64,000 bases of DNA from NCBI RefSeq assembly GCF_033568475.1, contig NC_133123.1:157061753-157125752 (forward strand), given 5' to 3'. Positions 11,394 through 20,704 of this stretch are shown in pieces (positions within the stretch are counted from its first letter, which is position 1; every line of letters starts with the position of its first letter). The DNA is from Henckelia pumila. Lineage: Eukaryota > Streptophyta > Magnoliopsida > Lamiales > Gesneriaceae. The notes under the pieces were generated by a model. The model searched no databases. It saw only the letters and a list, made by a program, of their open reading frames with translations, and was not told the DNA's origin. Made by a program: the position numbers and the translations under genes.

Positions 11394-13197
11394 TTTACAC
11401 TTTTATATTGGCATTTACTTTATCTTTTATCATATTATTATGTTGTAACGTATTATACGATGTTTGGATAAAGACCTTGAATATACTATAGTGCATGTAA
11501 GATGTGATAGTGCATATGGATTACTATCATGAAACACATCTTATAAACACTGTATATTTTAAACAGTTCCTAGTCAATTGAGCCGTCCGCAAATAAGGAT
11601 AAGGATCGCTCGAGATTGAGACTAGCATTTGCGATGCCGAGTACCACGTTTCATTGGTATGGAACATGGAGATGTTCGAAGCATGCAAATGGATATTCAT
11701 ATGATGAATGATCGAACTACCCTATTCGGACTTTCCAAGTGGTTATCATTAATTGAGTGGATAAGTCCGCGGTTTTGGTTGTACACCATTAGTCCTTACT
11801 ACTTGAAACATCATGGAGACTCTATATGCTAGTATTGTAATTTGACTCGTTTACCGATTCTATGAGGGTCATTAGGTGTCGAGATTGGGTGCAGTTACGA
11901 CACATATAGGAGTTAATGCTTTGTTGTCAAGGATTCACCACACGCTTGCGAGTGTGGATATCCAATGCGATCTGAGGAGATATTAGTGTGACAAATCTCT
12001 AGCCAGAGTACGTGATGTTCTTAAGGTTACTTGGTTTCCTAGTAGCACATGCGATGTCACTATTTGATCTTCAAGATGCATTGCATAGTTATCGAATCTC
12101 GAACGACTCTCGATGTACCAATGGTTGTTGATTCGATCGGGATATATGGATGAAGGGACCGTACTGTACGCTAACCAAAACCTACTGGTTCTTGCAGGCA
12201 CTATCAGTGATACCTAGGGAATCATGGGGCGATGTTGCTAGGTGCTCTTACCATGATTCGATGGGTAAGTCGAAAATTTTTGTTCTGAGTCACAAGGAGT
12301 TGTGAGCCCACGGCTAGCTGTATCCCTGAACCATTGAGGGTTACACAAGTAATGGATTACTAATCCCCGTTGAGATAGTTGAATTTAAAGAGTTAAATTT
12401 GGCAAAAGAGAAGTTGGACTTCTTAACTAAAGGGAGTGGAATTTCCTAAAATGACATAGGGATGGAAATTTTTGGAAATCACTGAATTCGGATTCAGAAA
12501 AATTATCTTGACTTTAAAAGGTGCAGAAATGGTTTCTGTGCACATTGGTGAAATCGGTTTATCAATCGGAGTCAAGATGAATTTTATATTAATTTCTATA
12601 ATAACAGGCTTGGCTTGTTGGGCTTAAGTTATGGATAATGGGCCCTAAGGAGTTAGTGTCCTATTAGACATATAACTTAATCCAGTACAGAAATTATATA
12701 TAGTAGATGTAGGGGTTTTCGAAAACACTACACAACATACATTGAAGTTTTCAAAAATCCTACAATAATTCCAAGTAGGAATTTTCAAAATTTCTTCTCC
12801 CTTTTGAGAGAGAATTCAGTTTGTGATTTTTGAAAACTTACATTCTGAATTGACAGATCAAATCTGTAAATCTCTTCGATAAACATCTGATTGATTTCTA
12901 GTGCAATCAATCAGAGGGTTTTAGTTTTCTGTTCGTGGACCTAATTAAGGAGTCGATCGAGCGAGTCATCGGTTCCTGGGATTTACAACAAGAGCAGATT
13001 TAATCTATTGGAGTCTATAGATCAAGCCATAGCTTGAAGAGGTCAAATATTAATTGTTATTATTATTTTACTTGTTTATTTTAATCGTAAGGATTTGATA
13101 CCCATGATCTAGAATCGTTCTAGATCAGAAAATAAAAATTTTAAACTTCCGCTGCACCGGGTATCAGATCTGACTGATCTGAAAACGTGTTCCAACA
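11312..13197 (+). repeat. 3' LTR of copia element A
   Basis: An uninterrupted 1886-bp LTR runs from TGAAAGAG to TTCCAACA, followed by target duplication AATCT. It is the reference for recognising 537-1075 plus 4322-5668 (direct) and 2394-4254 (inverted). No genuine coding sequence was seen; a 67-codon frame at 11629 recurs at 854 only because the LTR is repeated. Confidence 0.92.
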
Positions 13198-13202
13198 AAT
13201 CT

Positions 13203-14223
13203 ATCATCAGTTTTTGATGATCTTGATAAAGCAACAATTGATGAGGATAACTCATCAAGTCGAACCTCCGCCTCTGGGGAAAAAGAGGAAGAGATCAATC
13301 TTAGGCCCCACACTGACAAGGGCAAATCTAAGATTGATACTAACTCAGCTGTCATTTCTCCATTTCAGGTTTATCAACAAAGATGGGAGAAATTAAGTAT
13401 AAAAAGTGAAATCAACCCGATCACTTGCAGGGTTGATGTTGCAGGAATATATCCAAGGGTTTGGCTAAAAAAACAATGTCAATCCTAAGGATGTAAAGTT
13501 ATGGTATGAATTTGGGGCTCTAGCCTCAGTTTATACAACTTCACTAGGCTTCCAGGAAATATCACAACTACCAAAATGAATTCAGGAAGCAGTCCAAGAA
13601 ACATGGGCAAATAATGATCATTTGTCTAGAGGAGATGTGCTCGATTTATACTTCTTTAGTGCAGCTCCAGAACCAACAGGGAAATGATCACACGAGCCCT
13701 TTCATTTCATCAAGCTAAGGAGACCTGACATGAATAATCAAAGATTTATCAAGGATCCTATATCTGAAGAAATACCATTGGTGTCCACTTTTGGAGAAAA
13801 TGAAATTTCAACCAGAAGGGCATGGGGTATTGGGTTTGTCTTACCGAGATGGATAAAGTCAAGTTTTCGTTCAAATTTTATCAAAATTCTGTGAACGGAT
13901 CATTCCTGTTAAACACAATGACAGGAAAAATTACGGCTTTTGCAGAAGAACTCTTCGAAAAGAAGAGGAACTTTTTGTGGAACAACAAGCTGCTGGGGAG
14001 TAAAGAAACTCGCCAAAAATTTTGTAACATGGCTCATATCGGAAGATGGTCAGAGAATATCTGCCCAGAATGTCCAAACCAGAAGCCAGAATTCGGAAAA
14101 ACCTTCAAACCCCGAACGGATCGAAAAGATTTTTCCGAGACAAGAAAAGGTGGACAGGGACCACCAAAATCGCGTTTTCCCAGGGGCCCACTGCAAAAAC
14201 AAAAGATGCCCCAACAACAATAA
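13203..14223 (+). pseudogene. Caulimovirid downstream ORF, 3' part, decayed
   Basis: Beyond the copia target duplication the protein-like sequence resumes, in several frames broken by stops and indels. The clearest open stretch is 13822-14223 (133 codons). It has a hydrophobic and basic middle and a Lys/Arg/Gln/Pro-rich tail ending in QKQKMPQQQ. The segment precedes a TATA box and polyadenylation signal, as the last ORF of a pararetrovirus genome would. I recognise no catalytic motif; a role as a viral accessory or nucleic-acid-binding protein is only a guess from the basic tail. Belonging to the same viral copy as 1-536 is inferred from the target duplication that joins them. Confidence 0.5.
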
Positions 14224-14264
14224 AGAAGGCATGTGAGGAGAATAAATCCAAAAGAAAAAGTCAA

Positions 14265-14336
14265 GCATGTGACTTCTCCACTAGTAAAATATTTCATCGG
14301 GCATGTGACTCTCCCACTAGTAAAAGATGTCATCAA
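14265..14336 (+). promoter_or_regulatory. Tandem 36-bp repeat upstream of the viral TATA box
   Basis: Two adjacent copies with 36-bp spacing start GCATGTGACT at 14265 and 14301, each followed by a CCACTAGTAAAA block. They end about 70 bases upstream of the TATA box, the position of the enhancer in pararetroviral genome promoters. The duplication is seen directly; enhancer activity is inference. Confidence 0.55.
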
Positions 14337-14407
14337 TAATGGCATAAAGAATTCAAGACAGTTGTAAGATTTCCTGAAGTTTCTCAGTGAAAGGAGTGGA
14401 ACTTCGG

Positions 14408-14416
14408 CTATAAATA
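14408..14416 (+). promoter_or_regulatory. TATA box of the endogenous caulimovirid
   Basis: CTATAAATA lies in a GC-neutral context downstream of the last viral ORF. AATAAA signals follow at about 14470 and 14615, as expected of a pararetroviral pregenomic RNA whose start and poly(A) site share one non-coding region. Confidence 0.6.
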
Positions 14417-14565
14417 CAGGATTTTGAGGAAGCTGAAGACATCGATCATTCCCTTCAGTTTTCTTACAAATAAATTGTTGTAATATTTCTCTTTCTAGAA
14501 TTATATTAAGTTTCTTTAATTTCATGTATTCCAAGAACAAGGCTACTATGAGTAGCTAAACTAGT

Positions 14566-14590
14566 TATCTCCTTTTCTTCAAAGGAGATA
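14566..14590 (+). other. Perfect 10-bp hairpin in the viral non-coding region
   Basis: TATCTCCTTT, then TCTTC, then AAAGGAGATA: a perfect 10-bp stem with a 5-base loop, about 150 bases downstream of the TATA box. It would lie in the pregenomic RNA leader or its terminal repeat. Function unknown. Confidence 0.6.
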
Positions 14591-15243
14591 GATTTATGTA
14601 ATAATATGTTGTCTGAATAAATTTCCAAAGCTCTTCCCTATCATGTTATTTTATTTAAAAAATTAAGCTTTTACCATACGCTCTAAGGTAGGAAATGAAA
14701 TAGGGTTGTGCTAGCTGCTGCTGAAGGAGTCTGTGTCAGGAACCATCGGTTGCTATCGCGTGGTTTGGTTATGAGGAGCAACCTGTAAAACCCGATGGAC
14801 ATAACCCGGCAACAGTTTGGTCAAAGAGGTATTCTGCTTTATTTTACTGATGGAAGCATGATGAGATTAAGCCTTTGAATATTAAATAGGGAAAAAAAGG
14901 GTAGAATGAGCATTATTTAGTTTTAAGGACAAATTCAAGAAACTATTTAATGAATGAGGGATATATTTGGAACATGAAAGTGAAAGAGATATAATACGGA
15001 AAATGGAAAAAATACAGGAACATGTTTAGAAATTATCCTTATCTTTTGAATTTTAATAATTTTAGTTTTTTTATTGTGAATACAAACGTCAACGTTATAT
15101 CAATATCATATTGATTCTTATATATCGACGCGCTACGTCAAATTAAAGAAAGAACAAAATTATCCAAAAAAAACTAAAACTAATTATACGATAATTTGAT
15201 AGTACGTACCGATAAACAAGACAAACAAATATAATTCTTAAAA
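14591..15243. other. Non-coding remnant, viral leader grading into host DNA
   Basis: Up to about 14880 the sequence is compositionally like the viral region; after that it is AT-rich host-like DNA. No ORF with recognisable content, no primer site and no clear viral boundary was found. Confidence 0.5.
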
Positions 15244-15446
15244 GGGCAATTTGCTCAAAAATCCTCAAATGCAAACATATTTTGCTTTGGGGTCCCTAGT
15301 CATAAAATGTGGTACAAAACAATACAAGATGTGGTACAAAACCATACAAGATGTGGTACAAATTAACAAAAAATGTGGTACAAAAAAATGGCTAGGGAGT
15401 GCAGAGCAAAACATGTTTGCATTGGAGATTTTTGAGCAATTTGCAC
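15244..15446. mobile_element. MULE-type MITE with internal minisatellite
   Basis: This is a 203-bp element with imperfect terminal inverted repeats of about 40 bp. The left end reads GGGCAATTTGCTCAAAAATC; the reverse complement of the right end reads GTGCAAATTGCTCAAAAATC. The flanks carry a perfect 9-bp duplication, TTCTTAAAA, at 15235-15243 and 15447-15455, the length produced by Mutator-like transposases. It has no coding capacity; the 90-codon frame across it is incidental. It lies just downstream of the broken BAHD gene's stop codon. Confidence 0.85.
15307..15394. repeat. 22-bp minisatellite inside the MITE, four units
   Basis: ATGTGGTACAAA starts at 15307, 15329, 15351 and 15373, an exact 22-base spacing, with variation in the second half of each unit. 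Confidence 0.92.
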
Positions 15447-15512
15447 TTCTTAAAATAGGGAAATCACAAATACAATATGATTGTTTTTTTTTAATTTTTA
15501 TTGTATATATAC

Positions 15513-15803
15513 TCAAATTGTGACGGCTTGCATGAACTCTGCATCATCTTCCAAAGAATGCATCATCTCCGGCGCCAAGCATGCCTCCACATCTATGCTG
15601 CCGGGTTTCGCCCCTTGAAAAACCGTCATAATCCCATCGATTTTATTCGCCATTCCGCTCCTTAGCGCGACTGGTTTCCCCCACCCAAAATCATTTCCAT
15701 AAACGTTGAACCGGGGAGAACTTCCTACAGCAAAATCACTCTTCACAGATCGACTCAATACCGCCGGATTTTCCACCCAATTCTCGCAGAATTTCAAGGT
15801 GAT
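15513..15803 (-). pseudogene. BAHD acyltransferase, C-terminal piece (split gene)
   Basis: On the minus strand this encodes about 96 residues equivalent to the C-terminus of the intact paralogue at 39526-40926. It contains the BAHD structural motif DFGWGK (NDFGWGKPVALRSG), and it ends at TGA 15513-15515. The frame stays open at its upstream end to about 15803 (ITLKFCENW), which lines up with QAIKNMENW in the intact copy. The matching N-terminal piece is at 27442-28494, 11.6 kb away. Apart from the insertion I see no stop or frameshift in it, so the transposon insertion was probably the inactivating event. The piece has no start codon of its own. Confidence 0.9.
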
Positions 15804-15993
15804 GCGATTATCATAAAATGACTATCCGGGGGCGAGTAAACTCCCGGGCGAAAAAGATAGGTGAATATATTTGAGAGAGTGAGTCCTTGCTCAATTATCC
15901 AACCCTCCCTTAGCTTTTATAATGGTCCTCTTGGGCCTTCAATGATTACTGGGTATGGGCTAACTGACGACTTTTAGGGTGATGGGACGGTCA

Positions 15994-16400
15994 TCACGTG
16001 TGATTTAGACATCCCATAGTTTAAGGAAAGAGCCCACTCCGTTGGAGCGTGGTCCATAATGATTTGGTCGGGGATTTGATCCTGACACACTCTAAGCAGA
16101 CGGGGCTGTTTCCTGGCCTTGAGAATAAAGAAAACTTGGGCCCCCCCAGCTTTGCTTTATTTTGCTCTTACCCAGGTTCTCCCAGACCTCCCGGGGTCTC
16201 CTGAGTGCTTAGACGCCCTGGGTTATATCATCATTCGAGATACTCCTGGCACTCGAGGGTATAGCCACCCGGGGTATCCTACTAGGATATCACCACACTC
16301 CCTAAAAATAGTCGGGCTAGTACTTGCTCTGCTGTCCCGACCAACCGGGTTGTAGGGTATCACCCGGGGGATAGCCACCCGGGGTGTCCTACTAGGATAT
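15994..16400 (+). repeat. Left copy of the outer element's terminal direct repeat
   Basis: It starts TCACGTGTGATTTAGACATCCC and closely matches 27025-27438, including a shared GAGCCCACTCCGTTGGAGCGTGG segment. It runs into the 111-bp tandem array. Confidence 0.85.
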
Positions 16401-16745
16401 CACCACACTCCCTAAAGATAGTCGGGTTAGGACCTGCTCCGCTATCCCGACCACCTGGGTTGTAGGGTATCACCCGGGGGTATAGCCACCCGGGGTATCC
16501 TACTAGGATATCACCACACTCCCTAAAGATAGTCGGGCTAGGACTTGCTCTGCTGTCCCGAACACCTGGGTTGTAGGGTATCACCCGGGGGTATAGCCAC
16601 CCGGGGTATCCTACTAGGATATCACCACACTCCCTAAAGATAGTCGGGCTAGGACCTGCTCCGCTGTCCCGACCACCAGGGTTGTAGGGTACCACCCGGG
16701 GGTATAGCCACCCGGGGTATCCTACTAGGATATCACCCCGGTATC
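16237..16745. repeat. 111-bp tandem array, about five units
   Basis: ACTAGGATATCAC recurs at 16281, 16391, 16502, 16613 and 16724, a spacing of 110-111 bases. Each unit contains the blocks CACCCGGGG and GATAGTCGGGCTAGGA. The right-hand copy of the element has only two such marks (27311 and 27422). As 111 is divisible by three, a periodic minus-strand frame with a 37-residue period is open at 16360-16695; I regard it as non-coding. Confidence 0.92.
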
Positions 16746-16861
16746 CGAAACCCCCCGGGTGATGACACTAGCCTTACGTCGGCCCTAACCGCTTCGTACT
16801 GCGTATGTCAAAGATTCTGTCAGAGGTCGTTTTAGCTTCTGGAGCACGCTTTGAGTATCTG
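16746..16861. other. Unique segment between tandem array and chromovirus
   Basis: This is outer-element sequence following the array. It ends with ATCTG (16857-16861), the target duplication of the nested chromovirus. No gene. Confidence 0.6.
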
Positions 16862-18834
16862 TCTAATGCCCCGATTTTATTATAATTGAGTTTAATCGAG
16901 ATAATCAGAGTTTTTAGTGATTGAGGATCGTTTTGATATTTAACAGGGGGTTACTTTGCAAGATTGGAGAAATAAAGGACTGAAATGCAAAGGTTGAATT
17001 TTTATATTATTATTAGATGCAAGTTGGCCAATCATCCCATACCTCTCCTTCCTCCCTCCCTCTCTCGATCTCTCTCTCCTCCGGAAGCCATATCCAAATC
17101 GATTTCTCAAGCTTTTCTTCCGTCCGATTCGCTCGATCCGACCATTAGATTTTATTTCTGAGTTGAGATTCACGATCACCGCAACGAGGGCTCCGTTTAG
17201 ACGTAAGTTTTGCTACGATCTCTTGAACTTCGATTTTGTTGAGTTGTCATAATTTGATAATATTGGAGTATGTCGTTCTTGAGCTAGTATAGATCGTGTA
17301 TTCGAAGTCGGTTTGGAAAAAGAACGAATTTTGGATTTTATATGATTTTTGAGGCATTAATTCGAAAATGGGGATTTTGATTGAAGTTGGATTTGAGTTG
17401 TTTTGATGGTTTGTGATGATGATTGAGTTATTGTGATGTTGTTGGATGGTTTGTATTTTCGGATAGTTAGTTTATAGCCGTTATGCCGTCGAAATCGAGT
17501 TTGAGTTATCGATTTTGGTTCGGTTTGTTTTGTATATCGAATTTGATTGAGTTTGAATTCCGAGTTGATATTGAGTCCGTAATCGATGTTTTGACAGTTG
17601 ATTGAGGATTCGGGAGTTGATCGAACTTGGAGACTTGTTTATCGATCGAAGAGTTTGAAGACGGTATAGATTGCTTGATTTATCGACTTTGAGTTTCGAA
17701 TTTGTTTAGAGTTTGAATCGAATTGTCTCTTGTTTGACAGGTTTTCTTGAAGCCTCGAGAAAAGGTAAAAGATTACATCGATTAGAATGGGGTTGAATAC
17801 TCGAGTTTGATTGATTCTCGAGCCCCGAAAATCACATACTGCATGTTATTTGTTTGTGTGAACTTGACTGATTATTCGTTTACACTTGCATTCATATTGA
17901 GCCGATTATTCTATTCGTTTTGAATATAGACGATTTAGGGAGCTATATTGAAGTGGCTTTGGATTTCAAGTTTTTCCAAGTGCCAGAATACTTCTTATAG
18001 TTGCTCTGAAGTCTAGGGGTTGAGTTGAACGACATCCACCCCGAATGGGTGTGTCGGTGAGTTGTTGTGAAGACTTGGCCCCGGGATCCCAACCGAATAC
18101 TGATCGACATTTCGATTATCTGATTTGATAGTCCCGAGTTTGAAATCATGCATACATCCACTCTCATTTGTATTGATTAATGACTGTTACATATCAAGGT
18201 GGAATATTTAACTGGAATTGTATGTCTGTTTCTTTTACTTAGAAATTATATTTCTAACCGGATTATTCCGGCTGTTGTCTTTGTTTTGTATGTGTAACTT
18301 GACAACAGGAGGATCAGGAGCTGGACCGAGTCGTCCTGGTTAGATTGGGGGTGAGATTGATAGAAGTGAGACTCCGTGTCATAGGGTTGAGTCTATTTGG
18401 AATTGTATTAGTTTTGTTGAGCCGGTGGAACTCATTTATAAAACTCGACTGGTTATTGTATTTTGGGCATAACCTAGATTTGGCATGTTCTAAATATTGA
18501 TTTGTATTATGTTTGAACTTGGAATGTTTAGAATTTCCTTGTTGGTTGTTTTTGCAGGCTCCTCGACCCCTCTGCCCATTTTGCCTGCGCACGCGCGAGG
18601 AGTTTGAAGAGGCTCGGGAGATTTTGCCCGCGCGCGCGCGAGCTCTCTTCTCGCGCGGGCACGAGCATCTCCGCGAGTCTCTGCTCGCGTAGCCTGCACG
18701 CGCGCGAGGTGATGACCTCGCGCGGGCGCGAGGCTTCTTTTAAAAAAAAAAACTTTTGATTCGTTTTCCGCGGCTTATTGTGTTCGATTATGATTAATTA
18801 TTCGAGTTTAGAAGATTAGAAACGGGGTCTCACA
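16862..18834 (+). repeat. 5' LTR of the chromovirus
   Basis: At 1973 bp it is 27 bp shorter than the 3' LTR. The difference I can see lies in the CG-rich palindromic stretch near 18585 (compare 25588-25620). The start is TCTAATGCCCC instead of TGTAATGCCCC. Minus-strand ORFs within it recur in the other LTR and are not genes. Confidence 0.92.
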
Positions 18835-18839
18835 TTAAG

Positions 18840-18851
18840 TGGTATCAGAGC
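18840..18851 (+). other. Primer binding site, initiator tRNA-Met
   Basis: TGGTATCAGAGC begins five bases after the LTR end, a perfect match to the usual plant retrotransposon primer site. Confidence 0.92.
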
Positions 18852-19160
18852 GATAAGATTCTTGGAGTCGAACTAGAGTGAGCGGGGTAGATCGAGTCCG
18901 CATGAATTGAACTCTCGCATGTGATTGATTTATTTAGATGATTATTTTAAATATGTGCGAGCATGCTTTATTGATTCTTGGATTAATTGAATTACATGAG
19001 TTGTGGTTTAATTTATAAAGCATGAATTATGTGATATATATCTGTCATTGTATATCTTTGAGATTCATGAGTTCTCAGAGCAGAGTTTTGGATACCGAGG
19101 TTTTGAGGTTGAGATTGAGATTGAGTTTGAGATATTGTATCCTAACCCCTTGATATCAGA

Positions 19161-20058
19161 TGGCACCTCGACGATCTTTGAGAAGGAATCAACCACCTTT
19201 GACTCCTCCTTCTACTGAGAATCCTCCGCCAGTTATTACTCCTCCGAATGATCAGGATAGTACAGGAGTGGATCAGTTTGATGCAACCGCGACCCCGATG
19301 GAGACTCTTCTGAAGAGATTCCGATCTTTTTGACCGCCTACTTTAACGGGTACCGAGAACTCCGTTGCTTGTGAAAATTGGCTAGATGAAATGGATGAGC
19401 TCTTCGATTCCCTCGACTATACCGATGACCGCAGAATCAGGTTAGTCAGTCATCAGTTGCAGGGTGTTGCTAAGAATTGGTGGACCACAACCAAGAGAGC
19501 GAATGAGAACCGAGGCACCGCCATCACTTGGAGCTTGTTCAAGACTGAGTTCTTTAAGCGTTTCTTTCCTGTCTCATATCGAAAGGAAAAGGGTGCCGAA
19601 TTTGCGAATCTTAAACAAGGGAACTTGAGCATTGAGGACTATGTGAGTAAATTTGATAGTCTCTTGAGGTTTGCACCTCACGTTGCAGATAACGAAGAAT
19701 CCAAGGCCGACCATTTCATCAATGGATTGAACCCTGAGATATTTACCTTGGTCAATACCGGAAGACCCAACAACTTCGCTGATGCTATGGATCAAGCAAA
19801 GGGAGCCGAAGCCGGATTCTTGGTGCAACGAGATAATCAGGTAGCTCCTCAGTTTCAGCCTCAACAGTCTGTTCAGTTTCAGCCTCAACAGTCTCAGTAT
19901 TAGTACCAACCGTCTCAACAGTCGAATCAGCCTCAGAGGTTTGAGGGAGGCAACAGTGGCAGAAACAGGCGAGATCAGTATCGGCCGAAGGGGAAGAATT
20001 TCAAGAAGTCTGGTAACAGTTCATCGAGTTCCAGTGGCTCTAGACAGTTCAGTTCTGG
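19161..20058 (+). pseudogene. Chromovirus gag
   Basis: It begins at ATG 19161 (MAPRRSLRRNQPP). The reading frame must change near 19200, consistent with loss of one base, and a TGA follows at 19331-19333. The main capsid-like block (19391-19903) contains WLDEMDELFDSL, a WW pair in NWWTTTKR, and FFKRFFP, typical of plant gypsy gag (Retrotrans_gag). It then becomes Gln/Pro-rich. TAG codons at 19901-19903 and near 20060 both read as CAG to TAG in otherwise continuous sequence. Gag packages element RNA in intact relatives; this copy cannot make a full product. Confidence 0.87.
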
Positions 20059-20083
20059 ATAGAATTCTGGGTTTTCTGGAGCT

Positions 20084-20704
20084 TTGTGCAGCAAGTGTGG
20101 AGGACGTCATCCGAGTGATCAGTGTCGAGGCGTGTTTGGTAGTTGCAACATCTGCCAGCAGCCGGGTCATTTTGCTAGAGTCTGTCCTCAGCGAGGATCC
20201 GATAGAGCTCAGAACGGCAGTTCTTCACGACCGCCAGCTCAGCCCGAGAGATCAGCTTCTACAGTCCATTCCTTTCCGCCTCAGCAACAGAATCGTCAGG
20301 GAGGTAATCAGAACCAGAACCAACCTCCACGACAACAGGCGAGGGTGTTTGCCTTGACAGAGGATCAAGCCAATGCAGCCCCGAATGACGTGATAGCAGG
20401 TAACTGTTCGATCTTTGGTTATCCTGTGTTTGTTTTGATTGATACGGGTGCTTCTCACTGTTTCATCTCTGAAAGATTTTTTGTGATGCATGATTTAATT
20501 TTTGAGCCTTTATCTGATGTTGTTTCTATTACTTCACCTTTGGGTGGAGAGACTGTTTCGGTGAGATTGGTCCGTAACTGTGTGTTAGAATTCGAAGGAA
20601 ATTCGATTGAGATTGACTGCATCGTACTTGGATTATCTGATTTTGACTGTATTGTCGGGATTGATGATTTGACCAAGTATAGGGCGACAGTAGATTGCTT
20701 TTAG
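20084..20704 (+). pseudogene. Chromovirus zinc knuckle and protease
   Basis: It starts just after a TAG and reads CSKCGGRHPSDQC, then a CCHC zinc knuckle, CNICQQPGHFARVC, which is intact. A Gln/Pro/Arg-rich spacer leads to an aspartic protease with the catalytic motif LIDTGASHCFIS near 20438, and DFDCIVGIDDLTKY; the usual form is GMDWL, so the last part is altered. The frame ends at TAG 20702-20704, in a context (DCF-stop-KVVRF) where CAG is the likely ancestor. It continues in the same frame into RT. Confidence 0.87.

Larger units (their letters stand above)
537..13197 (+). mobile_element. Full-length Ty1/copia retrotransposon (element A), disabled
   Basis: The element has TG...CA LTRs beginning TGAAAGAGTGGGTGCC and ending GTTCCAACA. 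A perfect 5-bp target duplication, AATCT, lies at 532-536 and 13198-13202. The internal order is primer binding site, long leader, gag-protease-integrase-RT-RNase H, purine tract, 3' LTR. Integrase preceding RT assigns it to Ty1/copia. The polyprotein carries several stops and frame changes, so it is not autonomous. The 5' LTR is interrupted by a later solo LTR, itself carrying another solo LTR, which inflates the element to 12.7 kb. It inserted into the endogenous caulimovirid whose halves flank it. Confidence 0.93.

Noticed and set aside
14034-14540. 168-codon minus-strand frame across the viral region
   Set aside because: It runs antisense through the viral ORF, the tandem repeat and the TATA box; no recognisable content.
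14790-14860. tRNA-Met primer site of the caulimovirid (TGGTCAAAGAGG)
   Set aside because: Too many mismatches to TGGTATCAGAGC.
15307-15394. CRISPR-like regular repeats
   Set aside because: Units are adjacent with no unique spacers, sit in a MITE, and the DNA is eukaryotic.
15251-15523. 90-codon frame over the MITE
   Set aside because: It is a translation of the minisatellite and terminal repeats.
15795-15810. Target duplication for the outer element in the BAHD gene
   Set aside because: I tried 4-9-base matches between the left (CAAGGTGAT) and right (CACGGCTACTTGG) flanks and found none convincing.
16360-16695. Minus-strand frame with 37-residue repeats
   Set aside because: The 111-bp tandem unit is divisible by three, so an open periodic frame arises by chance; no start or homology.
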